Notes under the pieces: model-generated
Told to the model about the DNA's origin: nothing
Seen by the model: only the letters and a program-made list of their open reading frames with translations
Databases searched by the model: none
Program-made: the position numbers and the translations under genes
In this document: in pieces, positions 1 through 13,390 of the stretch
Position numbering within the stretch: position 1 is the first letter of the stretch
Layout: every line of letters begins with the position of its first letter
NCBI RefSeq assembly: GCF_010015445.1
Contig: NC_053116.1
Location: 3,919,568 to 3,983,567, forward strand
Reading direction: 5' to 3'
DNA: 64,000 bases
DNA from: Perca fluviatilis
Lineage: Eukaryota; Chordata; Actinopteri; Perciformes; Percidae

Positions 1-150
1 AAATGTTGAATACTTTAGTGCTTCTTCTTAAGTGTGGTGCTTAAAGAGCACTTCAACTTCTACTCAAGTCACTTTTTTGATAGAGCACTTGTACTTTTAC
101 TCAAGTATGGGTCTCTAGTACTTTATACACCTCTGCTTTATTGTCTTGTA
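1..150. repeat. dispersed teleost repeat, partial
   Basis: An AT-rich stretch with the motif 'acttttactcaagta' and its relatives. The same motif, in the opposite orientation, borders the piggyBac element at about 9590-9643 and 12167-12245, so it looks like one dispersed family. The edge of the window cuts it. The family is not named. Confidence 0.35.
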
Positions 151-496
151 CGTCCTAAGGACCTTACTGTATGTGAGAGGGGTGCTTGCTGTTTTTGTTT
201 TGTGTGAGCTCACCGAACCAAATTCCCATCAACTGGGTTGAAATGGCAATACATGCAACCCTGCAGTTGAAATCTGTGAATCTCAAGACTTGTTAACTCA
301 CAGTGAGGCGATGAAATTACACAGCGAGGACGAGCGCGGCACATACAGCGCTATAAGGGAGGTCAGGGCAAATACCTTAAAGTTAGAAAAGAACATTCAA
401 ATTGTTGAAACACAATGCACAATATGCACCTGGGACCAAAACAAATATAAGATACTTCACAGGAGATGTGTGAGGGAACGACGAGGTTGCCGTTAC

Positions 497-648
497 CGGG
501 TACATTCCTAATATCCACAGGTAGAGGCGTCTCCGTCTGGATGAGGGGATGTGGCGCAGGAAGAAGCCCACCTCCTCCAGGAACACGGCCAGTAAGATGG
601 CAGCCAGGCCGGCCGGGATCAGGAAGAGCCACAGATCATCTTTGAGGG
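497..648 (-). CDS. single exon of an OST-alpha-like (SLC51A-like) membrane protein, partial gene
   Basis: A 152-nt open segment on the minus strand lies between a good acceptor (ttttctcag, ending at 649) and a GTAACG donor at 496-495. It enters one base into a codon and leaves in phase 0. The peptide has a hydrophobic helix (LWLFLIPAGLAAILLAVFLE), then a basic turn (SSRRRR) and the start of a second hydrophobic stretch (LYLWILGMYP). This 'helix - FLE(E/D) - arginine turn - YLWILG' pattern is what I recall for organic solute transporter alpha / TMEM184-type proteins (inference, no alignment). Downstream exons would lie left of the window. I found no convincing upstream partner in 0.7-16 kb. 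It could be a pseudogene remnant, but the clean splice sites argue against that. Confidence 0.45.
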
Positions 649-719
649 CTGAGAAAAGACACGCTTTCACCTACTGCCTGGTGATCACAATACATTTCCA
701 ACGCCGTGCAACCAGTAAC

Positions 720-1136
720 CAGTAACATAGCTCAAGCAGGGTGTTCGTGGTTCGACTGGTCATGCCTGTTTTCCCAAGATGGTGCCTGCCTGTATACGTG
801 AACGGTAATGTCTTTCTAAACTATCTTTTTCATTTTAACTGTCTGTACACTTACAAAGTTCTCAATGCCTCGGTTTACACGTAGGGACCCTCATTATGCT
901 ACCGTGGAAGTGTGGGGGATTTTTGGGCCTTGTTAGTGGTATAAAATAGCGATTTATTTTTACTTTATCCATGCCCCGAAGACTAGCGTTAGAAGCTAAT
1001 CAACGGTTTGCGCTAGCTTGTTTCAAGTTAGAGATATATTCGATTAGCATGAAAACATATCCCAGGGAGCGATCGAGTGTGTTATGGGTCAGTGTCTGTC
1101 TCCCTGTCCCAGCCTGTTTTCCTGTTCCCCTTTCCC

Positions 1137-1140
<4 letters not shown>
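720..1140. other. no recognisable feature
   Basis: I see no gene or named repeat between the orphan exon and the gypsy element, apart from the start of a (TG) tract at 1139-1166. Confidence 0.3.
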
Positions 1141-1167
<27 letters not shown>

Positions 1168-1192
1168 GTCTGTCTGTCTACATGTCACTCAA

Positions 1193-1741
1193 GAGGATCT
1201 AGGTCAAGGGGCGTGGCCACTCTCACCTGCTCTGCTCCAGCCAGCTGCAGATCATTCCAGTAATCAACCAACACCCAGCTGCAGCTCATTCCAGTACTCA
1301 ACCAACAGTTATCTACCCGGGCTGTTCACCTCTTCAGCGCCAGTTCGTTGCAACCATTCCTGTGGTACACGTTGGCCCCACTCTGTGCTTGCGAGAATTC
1401 AGTCCTGTTACTAGCATACCTGTTGCCTCCTTTGTGCTTGTCTCACGCTTCCCATCTCTGTTCAGATTCCGCCTCTGGACCTGCTGCTTTTCGGTTCTCA
1501 TCTGCCTCCTCGCTGCCTGCTCACCTCGCAACTCCGTTCTCAACCAGCCTTTCCACCCAGCTCTCGTCTTCGCTGCCTGGCCACACACCCGCCGTCTGAT
1601 CTCCAGCTTCGACTCCACCTGGAGCTGCTCTCCTGGCCATTCCCTCCTGCACTATCCACATTGTGTCCAATAAAACACTGCTAACCGCTCATCTGTGTTT
1701 GTGTGCCTGTTCTCAGTCCTGGGTCCGACTAGAGCCTAACA
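1193..1741 (+). repeat. 5' LTR of the gypsy element
   Basis: The segment from 'gaggatctaggtcaagggg' to 'gagcctaaca' recurs at 5838-6350. It contains an AATAAA signal near 1670. It carries an extra roughly 36-bp internal duplication (an 'accaacacccagctgcag' stretch) that the 3' copy lacks. The exact start is uncertain because the LTR may extend left into the TG tract at 1139-1166. Confidence 0.85.
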
Positions 1742-1759
1742 GAACGAACTGGCCACACA

Positions 1760-2782
1760 ATGAACCCGGCTGAGACGCCACACGAAGCACAGGAGGACGG
1801 CATGCAGCACGCCCTCCAGTCTCAGGGATTGCTGTTGGGGCGACATGACCACCTAATACGGACCTTATTGGAGACAAGCCAGCAGTTGTCGAATCAAGTG
1901 TCCAAGTTAACATCACAAGTGGCTGATCTGGTAACATCTAATGCCTCCCTATCTGTTCCTCTGTCTGCACCTCCTCCTGTTTCCCCAGGCTCGGCTTCTA
2001 CAGCTCCCCGAGAGCCCCCTGTCACCTCGCCTGAACCCTTCGCCGGTGAGCTAAACAAGTGTCGTGGTTTCCTTCTTCAGTGCCGCCTGGTTTTTGCACA
2101 GAAACCCCACTCCTTCGCCTCTGAGACGTCTAAGGTACAATACGCTCTAGGTCTGCTCAGAGGGAGAGCTCTGGTCTGGGCAGAAGCCGTGTTCACTAAC
2201 CAGCGTACTGAGGGGTATTCTTTCGATGAGTTTTCCTCACGTCTTAAGACTGTGTTTGACCACCCAGACCACGCCGGTAATGCCTCCAAGAGACTCCTGA
2301 AGCTACGACAGGGCACAAGCAGTGTGGCAGACTATTCCATAGAGTTCTGGACATTAGCCGCTGATTCCAAGTGGAATGATGAAGCACTCCAGGGGGCGTT
2401 TGTAAACGGTTTGAGCGACCCTGTCAAAGATGAGTTGGCTGTTCGGGATGAACCCACTAACCTCCATTCTCTCGTTTCTCTAGCCATTAAAATCGACAAC
2501 CGGTTACGGGAGAGGAGACGGGACAGGAGCGGTCGAGCCTGCCCCACTAACAGGGAGAAGCTGTCCTCTACCCGTCAGGCCACAGCCCGACCAGCTCAGC
2601 GCTCACCACCCTTTGAGTCCTCTACTATGGAGCAAGACGAGCCCATGCAGCTGGGTCGTGCTAAACTGTCCCCAGCAGAAAGACAGCTGCGCCTTCGGGC
2701 TGGCGAATGCCTATACTGTGGGGACGCCACCCATTTCCTCGCCAACTGTCCCGTTCGACCAAAAGACAGAGCTCGCAAGTAA
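1760..2782 (+). CDS. gypsy gag polyprotein
   Basis: An open frame of 340 residues starts 18 bases after the LTR end. A helical N-terminus leads into a Pro/Ser-rich linker, then a retrotransposon gag domain ([19 protein letters not shown]; central capsid-like region about residues 90-220), and near the end a CCHC zinc knuckle ([14 protein letters not shown], about residues 318-331) for binding element RNA. It ends at TAA, and pol overlaps it in the -1 frame. The frame is intact, unlike pol. Confidence 0.85.
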   Translation: MNPAETPHEAQEDGMQHALQSQGLLLGRHDHLIRTLLETSQQLSNQVSKLTSQVADLVTSNASLSVPLSAPPPVSPGSASTAPREPPVTSPEPFAGELNKCRGFLLQCRLVFAQKPHSFASETSKVQYALGLLRGRALVWAEAVFTNQRTEGYSFDEFSSRLKTVFDHPDHAGNASKRLLKLRQGTSSVADYSIEFWTLAADSKWNDEALQGAFVNGLSDPVKDELAVRDEPTNLHSLVSLAIKIDNRLRERRRDRSGRACPTNREKLSSTRQATARPAQRSPPFESSTMEQDEPMQLGRAKLSPAERQLRLRAGECLYCGDATHFLANCPVRPKDRARK

Positions 2783-4245
2783 GGGTGGGTGTCCTTGCAA
2801 GCCCTACATCTACCTCCCACATCATAGGCCCCCGATTAGCTATTTCTGCCACACTCCAATTCAGAACTCTGTCCCTCCCATTAACCGCATTAATTGACTC
2901 CGGAGCAGAGGACAATTTCCTCGACGCCAACTTTGTTAAACAAGCAGCTATTCCCGTTACATCTCTGCCTTCCCCTATCCCAGTCACTGCCATTGACGGT
3001 CATCGCTTTGCCCGGATAACGCACCAAACTGTCCCCATCTCTCTCATTCTGTCAGGCAATCACAGAGAGACGATTCGGTTTAAGGTAGTCTCCTCACCTA
3101 CCACTCCCCTTATCCTCGGTTATCCCTGGCTTAGCTGTCACAATCCCCACATTGATTGGGAAAACCACAAGATCCATAGTTGGAGCACTCGTTGCCATTC
3201 TGTCTGCCTCGGATCTGCTATTCCGCCCTCTGATAACCTCCCTGCTCTTCCGGACAAAATTCCTGACCTCTCGTCTGTCCCTGATGAGTACCGAGATTTA
3301 GCGGAGGTTTTTAGCAAAACTAAAGCTCTCTCTTTACCGCCTCACAGACCCTATGACTGCGCCATAGAGCTTCTTCCCGGTGCCCCCTTACCGTCCAGCC
3401 GGCTATTCAATCTGTCCCGGCCTGAGAGGGAAGCCATGGAGACCTATATTAGGGACTCGCTGGCTTCAGGCATCATCCGTCCCTCGTCTTCCCCTGTCGG
3501 CGCCGTTTTTTTCTTTGTTGACAAAAAAGATAAAACCCTGCGTCCCTGCATCGACTACCGGGGACTCAACAACATTACTGTCAAAAACACATATCCCCTG
3601 CCACTCATCAATTCGGCCTTCGAGCCCCTTCAGGGCGCCACTGTATTCACCAAACTCAACCTTCGCAACGCCTACCACCTCGTCCGTATCAAACATGGGG
3701 ACGAGTGGAAAACGGCGTTCAACACTCCCCTAGGGCATTTTGAGTACCTGGTCATGCCATTCGGTCTAACTAATGCCCCTGCGGTTTTTCAGTCCATGGT
3801 GAACGATGTCCTAAGGGACTTCCTCCACCGTTTTGTTTTTGTCTACCTAGACGATATTTTGATATTCTCCCAGTCCCATGAGCAACACGTCTCCCACGTC
3901 CGCCAGGTCCTCCAACGCCTCCTGGAGAACAAACTGTTTGTCAAAGCGGAATACGCGAAGTTCCACCGTCAATCTGTCCCTTTTCTGGGATTTGTTTTAG
4001 GGGGGAGGGGGTTTCCCGGATCCAGAAAAATAAAAGCTGTGACCGAATGGCCCACACCCACCTCACGGAAACAACTGCAGCGATTCCTCGGCTTCGCTAA
4101 TTTCTACCGCCGCTTCATCAAAGACTTCAGCCGGGTGGTAGCCCCCCTGACTAAGCTCACCTCCCCCAAGATCCCGTTCCTGTGGACCTCGGAAGCTGAG
4201 ACTGCTGTGAGTACACTCAACTGCTCCTGTTTTGATTCATCCTGA
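2707..4245 (+). CDS. gypsy pol: aspartic protease and reverse transcriptase
   Basis: It overlaps the gag end in the -1 frame, which fits ribosomal frameshifting. The first part carries a retropepsin-type active site ([18 protein letters not shown]). The reverse transcriptase follows, with the catalytic YLDD ([10 protein letters not shown]) and the flanking [11 protein letters not shown] and [15 protein letters not shown] motifs typical of Ty3/gypsy. The frame stops shortly after the RT connection domain ([14 protein letters not shown]), where intact elements run on into RNase H. This points to an indel near 4215. Confidence 0.85.
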   Translation: MPILWGRHPFPRQLSRSTKRQSSQVRVGVLASPTSTSHIIGPRLAISATLQFRTLSLPLTALIDSGAEDNFLDANFVKQAAIPVTSLPSPIPVTAIDGHRFARITHQTVPISLILSGNHRETIRFKVVSSPTTPLILGYPWLSCHNPHIDWENHKIHSWSTRCHSVCLGSAIPPSDNLPALPDKIPDLSSVPDEYRDLAEVFSKTKALSLPPHRPYDCAIELLPGAPLPSSRLFNLSRPEREAMETYIRDSLASGIIRPSSSPVGAVFFFVDKKDKTLRPCIDYRGLNNITVKNTYPLPLINSAFEPLQGATVFTKLNLRNAYHLVRIKHGDEWKTAFNTPLGHFEYLVMPFGLTNAPAVFQSMVNDVLRDFLHRFVFVYLDDILIFSQSHEQHVSHVRQVLQRLLENKLFVKAEYAKFHRQSVPFLGFVLGGRGFPGSRKIKAVTEWPTPTSRKQLQRFLGFANFYRRFIKDFSRVVAPLTKLTSPKIPFLWTSEAETAVSTLNCSCFDSS

Positions 4246-4516
4246 CACCAGTTCGCAGTTTATTGTTGAGGTGGATGCTTCTGATTCTGGGGTGGGAGCT
4301 GTACTGTCCCAACGCTCCTCCACGGATCAGAAGCTCCATCCAGTGGCTTACTTCTCCAAGAAACTGTCCCCAGCAGAAAGGAACTATGACGTGGGGAACC
4401 GGGAGCTGCTTGCGGTGAAGCTGGCTTTGGAGGAGTGGAGGCATTGGCTGGACGGAGCGGAGCAGCCTTTCATCGTCTGGACTGACCATACTCACCATTG
4501 TGGACAGATTCTCTAA
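4232..4516 (+). pseudogene. gypsy RNase H, truncated
   Basis: The translation shows the start of a Ty3-type RNase H ([18 protein letters not shown] ... [25 protein letters not shown], ending in VWTDH). The domain breaks off after WTDH, and the next bases belong to the integrase core, so the second half of RNase H and the integrase zinc-binding region are deleted. Confidence 0.8.
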
Positions 4517-4975
4517 ATCTGCCCATTTTGTTGCATTACCTAAATTACCGTCTGCCAGTGAGACAGCGGACCTCTTTGTCCAACATGTATTCCGTCCCCA
4601 TGGAATACCTGTGGACATTGTTTCTGACAGGGGCCCACAGTTCATTTCTCAACTCTGGAAGGATTTCTGTTCTGCTCTGGGTGCCTCTGTCTCTCTCTCC
4701 TCTGGTTACCACCCTCAGACCAATGGCCAGACGGAGAGGACTAATCAAGACCTGGAGGCTGCGCTACGCTGTGTGGCAGCCCAGAACCCGGCTACCTGGG
4801 CCAGACACCTTCCTTGGGTCGAGTACGCCCACAATTCACTCACCTCGTCTGCCACCGGCCTCTCCCCATTCGAGGCATCAGTGGGTTACCAACCCCTTTG
4901 TTCCCGTCCGGGAAAGGACCTGGCTGTGCCTTCAGTTCAAGACAACCTCACCCGCTGCCGCAGATCTGGGATGAC
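4485..4975 (+). pseudogene. gypsy integrase core, 5'-truncated
   Basis: The peptide begins at the first catalytic Asp ([12 protein letters not shown]) and continues with VSDRGPQF (second Asp) and TERTNQDLE (Glu), the DDE triad of retroelement integrases. It runs to the GYQPLC region. The N-terminal HHCC zinc finger is missing because of the deletion at about 4490. The frame is lost after about 4970. Confidence 0.8.
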
Positions 4976-5089
4976 GCCGGGAGGCTCTCCTCCAGACCGC
5001 GGAGGCGAAACAAAACGACGGCAGACACCGGGTTCCTGCACCCCAATACCAACCAGGACAGAAGGTCTGGCTCTCGTCCAGCAACGTAC

Positions 5090-5445
5090 CCTCTCGGACT
5101 GACTCCCGTAAACTGTCGCCCGGTTTCTGGGACCTTCGAGGTGGAGTCCGTCGTCAACCCGTCAGCTGTGCGGTTGAAACTGCCCCGCTCTATGAGGATC
5201 CACCCGACCTTTCATGTCTCCCAGTTGAAGCCTGTCTCCTCGAGGCCTTGTGTCCGCCTCACGGAGCCCCTCCTCCGCCTCGTCTCATCGATGATCATCC
5301 GGCCTACACTGTCGGGGGAGCTCCTTGACGATCGGAGACGTGGTCGGGGTTTCCATTACTTGGTGGACTGGGAGGGTTATGGTCCGGAAGAACGGTCCTG
5401 GGTCCCCAGGCGTTTCATTCTGGATCCTCAGTTAATCTCGGTTTC
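5090..5445 (+). pseudogene. gypsy integrase C-terminus with chromodomain
   Basis: In a different frame from the core, the segment reads [12 protein letters not shown] followed by a chromodomain ([17 protein letters not shown], then FILDPQLI). A chromodomain here marks the chromovirus branch of Ty3/gypsy, where it is thought to steer integration towards certain chromatin. The reading frame then runs into the TG tract. Confidence 0.8.
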
Positions 5446-5511
5446 CATCGGGCCCATCCTGACAAGCCGGTTGTTGTTTTGTTTTGTTTTGTTGTTGTTT
5501 GTTTTGTTTTG

Positions 5512-6350
<839 letters not shown>

Positions 6351-6666
6351 GAGTGGGTACACGTGTTATTAACCCCTAGGTCCATTTTGCGCCAGAATTT
6401 TCCTTTAATTCATTCAGTCTGATATTGTTTTCATGTTAACCCACTTCTTTTTGGCAGGATGGGTTATGGTACTGTTTAGTTGCGTAACGGCATCCAAGCG
6501 GTTAACATGCCATGGCGGTACGTCTATAAGTCAACTTCAAACTTGTACAGCTGTGTTGATCTCATCCACACTGCCGGATTGTCCCATGTGGTTATACTCA
6601 GCCTTCCCTTCACCTTTTTGGGGTTTACCTGTAATAATGTGATATTGTAAGGTCGGGGCAGGACTT

Positions 6667-7352
6667 AAAGGCAGTGACACACCGAGCCGATAATCGGCCG
6701 TAGGACAGTCTGGCGAGGTCAGCGACTCGAGTCTGTTCGGTGTGTTCCGTGCCGTCGTCCGTCCGAGGAGCCGCCGGCCTTCGTTTTGGCCGACCTGATG
6801 TTTTGCGTCGGAGGGCGGTCAGTCGGACTCCATGACCAATCTGATTGGTGGAGCGCTAACCCCGGAAATGACGAGCAGGATTAGCGTGACTAACGCCTCT
6901 CAAAATCTGACAAATCTTTTAAAACTGAAAAAATGCTACGTGTCCAAAAGCTGGCCGATACCCATCTTTATGCAAATTAATCCGTTGAATGCGACGCGAT
7001 TATCGAGTAGAAGTAGACGAAAATCTTTTAATCTGACATCTTTATCGATCAATCTAATCTTTGTCGATCTGAAATGAAGACATTCAGCAACTGCATGGCC
7101 TATTTCTCGCTTAAAATGTTTTCAGAAACACATTTCGGTGAACTATTTTAGTAAAATATGATATCGTATTCTGAACGAGCCGCCATGACAACCTGGCTTT
7201 GAATTTCCGGAGAAACCAGACCCACGTGACGCGTTCGTCCAATCAGCTGCCGTCGACAGAGGCACTTTTTTTTTGGCCAACTTGGAGAGGCAGTCAGTCT
7301 GACTGCCTTTTCTGCCGAAGGTCGGCCGTGCGGTTGGTGTGTCACCGGCTTT
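6667..7352. mobile_element. MITE with short inverted ends (family A, full copy)
   Basis: The ends are imperfect inverted repeats: 'ggcagtgacacacc' at the left, and on the opposite strand at the right 'gccggtgacacacc', both GC-rich and followed by CGGCCG-type sequence. The flanks read TTA on both sides, which would fit a PIF/Harbinger target duplication (inference). No protein is encoded. A diverged, inverted partial copy lies at 13680-14100. Confidence 0.65.
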
Positions 7353-7359
7353 AGAAGCA

Positions 7360-7640
7360 TTATGCTTCAGTCTGCTCCTTCCCAAAAACTCATCCATTTT
7401 TGCTCTTTGATGGAATCGGATTGATTTGTATAGGATTGTGATTTATCCTTTGTGTTTTTATCTGATTTTACTTTTCTTTTTATCTTTTTAGCCATTATTT
7501 CAGGAGGCATTACACCTGATGGAATATCTTTCCCATAGCATTCCATCTCTCTTTGAACACAATTCACAATGGGATGTTATCATTTAGCATGGCCAAAATA
7601 AATGGGTGAAAACCTCCATATTCCCTCCTGAGAACACTGA
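7360..7640. other. no recognisable feature
   Basis: AT-rich spacer between two MITEs. I see nothing interpretable. Confidence 0.3.
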
Positions 7641-7645
7641 GATAC

Positions 7646-7905
7646 AGTGGTGTAGTCTACGTGATACGCAGGTATACACAGTATAGCCACTAAGAAAGCT
7701 CCAGGATTTCCATATACCCACTCACAAATGCCCAATGACACACAACAACATACTTTCCATTACATTTTTGATATATTTTGAATTGTCATCTTTTTTTTTT
7801 CTTCTTCACATAGGCTAAATAAAGGGATTTCCACCGTAAATTGGTGCATACAAGTGTATCCGAATACAGGAAATGAAGTCTTTGATGCTCAAAACTTCCC
7901 TGGGG
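7646..7905 (-). mobile_element. MITE family B, truncated inverted copy
   Basis: It begins 'cagtggtgtagtctacgtga' and contains 'cacataggctaaataaaggg' and 'tttccaccgtaaattggtgc'. These are the reverse complement of parts of 8670-8999. Confidence 0.6.
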
Positions 7906-8669
7906 GAGGACACCCAAATATATATAACCTAAATTATATAAATTTGTTAATAAAAATGCTAAATGATATTAAATTTTTTTTATAAAAGGGATTCTATTTT
8001 TAGTGGCACTTATTAAAGCCTGCTTCGTCCAAAATCATTTTCAGTATGTACAAGATCCTTCTGTACAGCCGTTTCAGAAGAAAATACATATCAAACTATA
8101 TAACATTACATATACACATTATGTCAAAACTTTAAAGATGTTCACACATTATGTGGCCATTATGAGCTTCATAACTGTGATTGGCCCTGGTCACACAGTC
8201 ATGACGGTCCAAGTAGAGCTGAAATTGATATTATTTATGATTATTGAGCATTAATGCCGTCACTCCCTAACGTTCAACTATGGCTTCGGTATAGGCCTTC
8301 ACTTACCACTGAAGATCTGTGATGACAGAGGGATCTCAGGCCCAATCCAGCTGCAGTTGGCTCCTCTCCCCATTCTCTATCTAATGCTCGGCTCCTCTCG
8401 GTCTCTGTCCAGCTGTCGCATAACAAACACCGACAGGCCGACGTAGAACAATCAGCTCCAAACTCCTGCTCCTGATCCACGGCCAGCTAAAGCACACCGC
8501 AAGCAAACTAAGCTTGGAGAGTCCCCGGATCAGGGATGGTGTCAGGAAGGGTCGGTTAGCGTGTTGGCCTGAATGTTTCCTGTCTGACTGGAGACATTAA
8601 TGATTGACTAGAGACAGGTGAGTGGACAGGTGGGAGGGGGTCCAAGTCCATTCTGTGAGAGGCTACAGG

Positions 8670-8999
8670 CAGTGGTGTAATCTAATGTATTGTATACTCT
8701 ACTCCTGTATATGTATGGGCTTATATATATATATATGGGCAAGAATGGGCAAGAATTTGAGCGTCAAAGACTTAATTTCCTGCATTCTGACACACTTTTA
8801 TGCACCAATTTACGGTGGAAATACCTTTATTTAGCCTATGTGAAGAAATAAAACACAGATAATTCAAAATATATCAAAATTATAATGGAAAGTATGTCGT
8901 TACGTGCCGTTGCACATTTTTAAGTGGGTATATGGAAATCCTGGAGCGTTCTTAGTGGGTATACTGCGTATACCTGCGTATCACATAGACTACACCGCT
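8670..8999 (+). mobile_element. MITE family B, complete copy (hAT-like ends)
   Basis: It is bounded by 'cagtggtgtaatct' and, in inverted orientation, 'cagcggtgtagtct'. The CAGNGGTG start is typical of hAT elements. The truncated copy at 7646-7905 is the inverted sibling, so the two form a stem with a roughly 765-bp loop. Confidence 0.6.
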
Positions 9000-9647
9000 G
9001 GCTACAAGTTCATCTAAGAAGAACCTTTATATGGTAGTTTAAGCTTCACTGATCAATATCTTTATATAAACAGTGGGTGGAATGACTACATGTGTGTAAT
9101 GTGAAAAGAGGAGTTGAGTGTGATTTAGCATATCGCTCTTTGTTTTGGATTTATGGACCATATCCTGCAGCTGTTTACAGCGGGAAGCTGTGATAAGCTG
9201 ACAGGCACACTCTGAGCTCACTGACTCGGAGACTTCAGCCAAACACGTCCCACTATGAAAAGTGCTAATTACGTTGAAAATGAATACCATTTTCTTATTG
9301 ACAATAATCAGGGTTGATCATCATTTCCCCACGTATAATTTATAAGTTACATAACTATATGATAGTCCAGTACCCACAAAATCAGTTGTCCTCCGACAAG
9401 ATATGATCGTTTCCATTAAATAAAAAAACTCAAAATATATAATATATATGCCAGATGAATGAATAGAGGGAAACTTTACTTTTATTTTGTGGTTGCCCAA
9501 AACACAACCACTCCAATGGCCCACTGATTTGTGTAACAATTACAAAATAATTGTTTAAACATTTCACAGAGGCCAGAGTTCTTGTATAAAGTACTTGAAA
9601 GCAATACTTGAGTAAAAGTACAAGTATCTTACCAGAAAATGACTTAA

Positions 9648-10399
9648 CCCTCATGCCCTCTTCGGTCATTTTTGTACATTTTTCTCAAGTTTTTTTTTTT
9701 TCATTTTGTGATCATTTTTGCTGTGTTACTTCTTATGGCATGACATTTTGTAGGAATCCTTCTTTTCAGTCAATTTTTTTAAATCCAGTGTTTTTTACTC
9801 TTACATGTCTTTTATACTTAAATGATTCATTTTGTACCCTCTGGACACCTTCGAGGCAAAAATGTCCACGCACACAAAAAACTGTTATTAAATCATCATA
9901 TATCAATATTTTTTTCATGAATCACTTAAACAACTTCTTACCTAATCAAAACTACCAAACATTCAATCATTTTCAGCATTTTAACCCTTTAAATGCCAGT
10001 TTATGTATTTGAAGTATGTCATTATTTATTAAAAAAAACACAAAAAATTTTTTTTCCCATATAATGAATAATATGTAGATGGGGCTTTGGTGGTGATTAG
10101 AGGCTTGGATATGTCAAAGATAAGCAACAAAACTGATTTGATTGCATTAGTATTTTTTATGTAGTTCCAGATACTCCCTCTGGACACCTTTGAGGCAAAA
10201 ATGGCCCCATTGACTTCCATTATAACCACATGTTTTGATCTCACTGCCTTTACAGTATAAAACCATGCATTCTGTAATGTCAGCATTTCATTTGGAAGAA
10301 AACTAGTCATATTTGACATTTTTACAGTATTTCACCAGATTCAACCATTTTGCCCTTGTAGGCCGATGCATGAAATTATAATTATATTATGGAGCTCTG
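9648..10399 (+). repeat. left inverted arm of the piggyBac element
   Basis: About 750 bp, complementary to 11551-12162. Shared landmarks include 'accttcgaggcaaaaatg', 'ggaagaaaactagtcatatt' and 'attatggagctctgtg'. About 150 bp near the outer tip have no partner in the right arm. Confidence 0.85.
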
Positions 10400-10442
10400 T
10401 GTGTGTGTGTGTGTGTGTGCACGCGCGCGCATGTGCGTGCGT

Positions 10443-10487
<45 letters not shown>

Positions 10488-10580
10488 TGTGTGTGTGTAT
10501 GTGTGTGTGTCTGTGTGTGTGTGGGGGTGTGTGTGTGTGTGTGCGTGTGTGTGTATGTATGTGCGTGTGTGTGTGTGCAT
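10398..10580 (+). repeat. (TG)n microsatellite, interrupted
   Basis: TG/CG-rich run with GGG, TATG and CTG interruptions at the inner edge of the left piggyBac arm. Confidence 0.95.
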
Positions 10581-10739
10581 GCATGTCTGTGTGTGAGAGA
10601 GAGTTGTGTAAATGTCAAAGCCCTACGAAGGTATATTGAGCGTGTTTCATTTTCATTGTGGCTTTGAAAACGCATACTATTTTCTAAAACATTTGCTCTT
10701 GAATATGTTGTAAACAGAAACAACTATTAGTGTGTTTAT

Positions 10740-11400
10740 GCACCTGGCTCTAGAGAAGGAGAAAGACCTGGAGCAAAGAGAAGGAGCCTTTATCTTCCAG
10801 CCAACTGCAGGACTCATCTGAAGATGACACAAGTTTCTGGAGTCTGACACAAAATGGTCACTGGTGTCCTCCAACTCTGTGAGTGCCTCTAACCTTCCTC
10901 TGAAAGTGGAGAGGACACTGAAGATCCTGTCCATCCTAACATTGAATGGACAGTGAAGAATTGGCAAGTCTGGTCTCCATCTAATACTGAGACGCTGCGC
11001 AACATTCAAGCACCGACCGGCATGATGCCAGAGCCCACGAGATATGCCATATCAAGAATCCATGATGTGGCATCCTCTTTCCACCTTTTCTTCACTCTTG
11101 ACTTGATCAGCTGATTCAGGAAATGACAAACCTACACGGGAGGTGTTCAATCTCAGGATGGAGTGATGTGGATGCTCAAGAGAGTCGAACATGGGACTTC
11201 ACACTTGGCTGGTGTGTACCGGTCCAAAGGGGAATCCACCCGGACCCTGTGGGATGTCCATAGTGGGAGACCAGTCTTCAGGGCCACCATGTCCCACAAA
11301 CCATTTGAAATGATAAGCACCAGTTTACAACACATGCAGGAGACAATGTTTTTATTCAAGCACGTCTTCAAAGACACATGAAATGCATCCTTCAAAAAAT
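10740..11400 (+). pseudogene. piggyBac transposase remnant
   Basis: Plus-strand reading shows scattered pieces of a piggyBac (DDE_Tnp_1_7) transposase. About 10755-10800 reads EGAFIFQPTAGL. Around 11190-11330 reads LAGVYRSKGESTRTLWD followed by SGRPVFRATMS, a conserved early part of the catalytic domain. Stops and frame changes interrupt it, and the catalytic aspartates farther on are absent. Confidence 0.75.
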
Positions 11401-11443
11401 GCCTTTTTTCAGCCCTAAAATGATCATTGCTTGCTTACAGGTT

Positions 11444-12162
<719 letters not shown>

Positions 12163-12374
12163 TTAAGTTAAAGTCTCCTTTTAGAATATTACTTGAGTAA
12201 AAGTCTTCAAGTATCTGATATTAAATGTACTTAAGTATTAGAAGTAAAAAAAAAAAACTTTGATTATGAACTTTATGGCCAAAGGTGTGTAACATTAACA
12301 CTGTTGTCTGTTACCATGGCGGCAGAGCCTGCAGTTTAAGTTTAATTACTTACGTTAACAGGCTAATTATTTAG

Positions 12375-12785
12375 TTTAGCAATAATTAGCCTGTGCCTAT
12401 GTTATCTCCTTACATATACCTACGCTCTCGGTCTCTGTAAGATTGGGAATGATTGAGATTTCTCTCGGCACAGCTACCAGAAGACTTCACACTTTCAGAC
12501 AGGTTGCTCACGTCACATAGACATTTAAAGAAATGGACCAATAGACCCCGCTGCTCTGGACGGAGACCAGTGAAGGCTATTAGAAGCACTTTTCTGGTGA
12601 TCTCTTGCTTTACTGCGTAGCCTCCAACTGAGAGAGACAGCGTAGATGTGACGTGAGCAACCTGTCTGAAAGTGTGAAGTCTTCTGGTAGCTGTGCCGAG
12701 AGAAATCTCAATCATTCCCAATCTTACAGAGAGGGAGAGCGTAGGTATATGTAAGGAGATAACATAGGCACAGGCTAATTACTGA
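12375..12785. mobile_element. fold-back element with about 145-bp near-perfect arms
   Basis: The left arm (12375-12520, e.g. 'gcctgtgcctatgttatctc') is the reverse complement of the right arm (12642-12785, 'gagataacataggcacaggc'). The roughly 120-bp loop contains 'ctggacggagaccagtgaag'. No protein is evident. It could form a strong hairpin in RNA or single-stranded DNA. Confidence 0.8.
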
Positions 12786-13179
12786 TCACTAACATGCTAG
12801 TTAACATTAGTCATTAAACCCAAACAGCTAATATAAGTCCAAACTAATCTGAGAGCTTCTCCTGTACTATACGGTAATTACTCTACTGTGTGACAGTAGG
12901 TCTCGTGGTTATCACACATCGTTAGCCTATTTTTATAAAAGCGTCTGCTACGGAGCCATAACGTGAGGTACAAGGTAATGGAGCCTTTTATACATTGCCG
13001 TGTTTCTTTATAAAATAAACAACGGACAAATAGTCTTTAAACGCTTCAGATGTGAAGTTATTCGCTGTCAAAGTGACGTCAAAATGAATGGCAGTCAATG
13101 GGATGCTAATGGCGGGTGATCACTTATTAGCATCAAAATAGCGCCATAGGAGCTACCCATTCCAGACGCTCGCTTACTC

Positions 13180-13390
13180 CCTTGACGGAGACCAGTGAAG
13201 GATATCAGAAGTCTCTTTCCCGGTGCTGGCTGAGCGTTACTGAGCAGCCTCCAACTGAGCCTGAAGACGTAGATGTGACGTGAGCAACCTGTCTGAAAGT
13301 GTGAAGTCTTCTGGTAGCTGTGCCGAGAGAAATCTCAATCATAGGTAGGTATATGTAAGGAGATAACATGGACACAGGCTAATTATTGCT
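13180..13390 (+). repeat. partial copy of the fold-back element (loop plus right arm)
   Basis: It repeats 'gacggagaccagtgaagg', 'gtgacgtgagcaacctgtct' and the arm end 'gtatatgtaaggagataaca' from the element at 12375-12785, without the left arm. Confidence 0.75.

Noticed and set aside
8307..8480. Possible minus-strand first exon (MDQEQEFGADCSTS..., strong GTAAGT donor at 8306)
   Set aside because: No recognisable domain. It leaves in phase 0, whereas the orphan exon at 497-648 needs one preceding base, so they do not join directly. Kept only as a weak possibility.
12410..12721. Minus-strand frame of 103 codons
   Set aside because: Runs straight through both arms of the fold-back element. No protein similarity.
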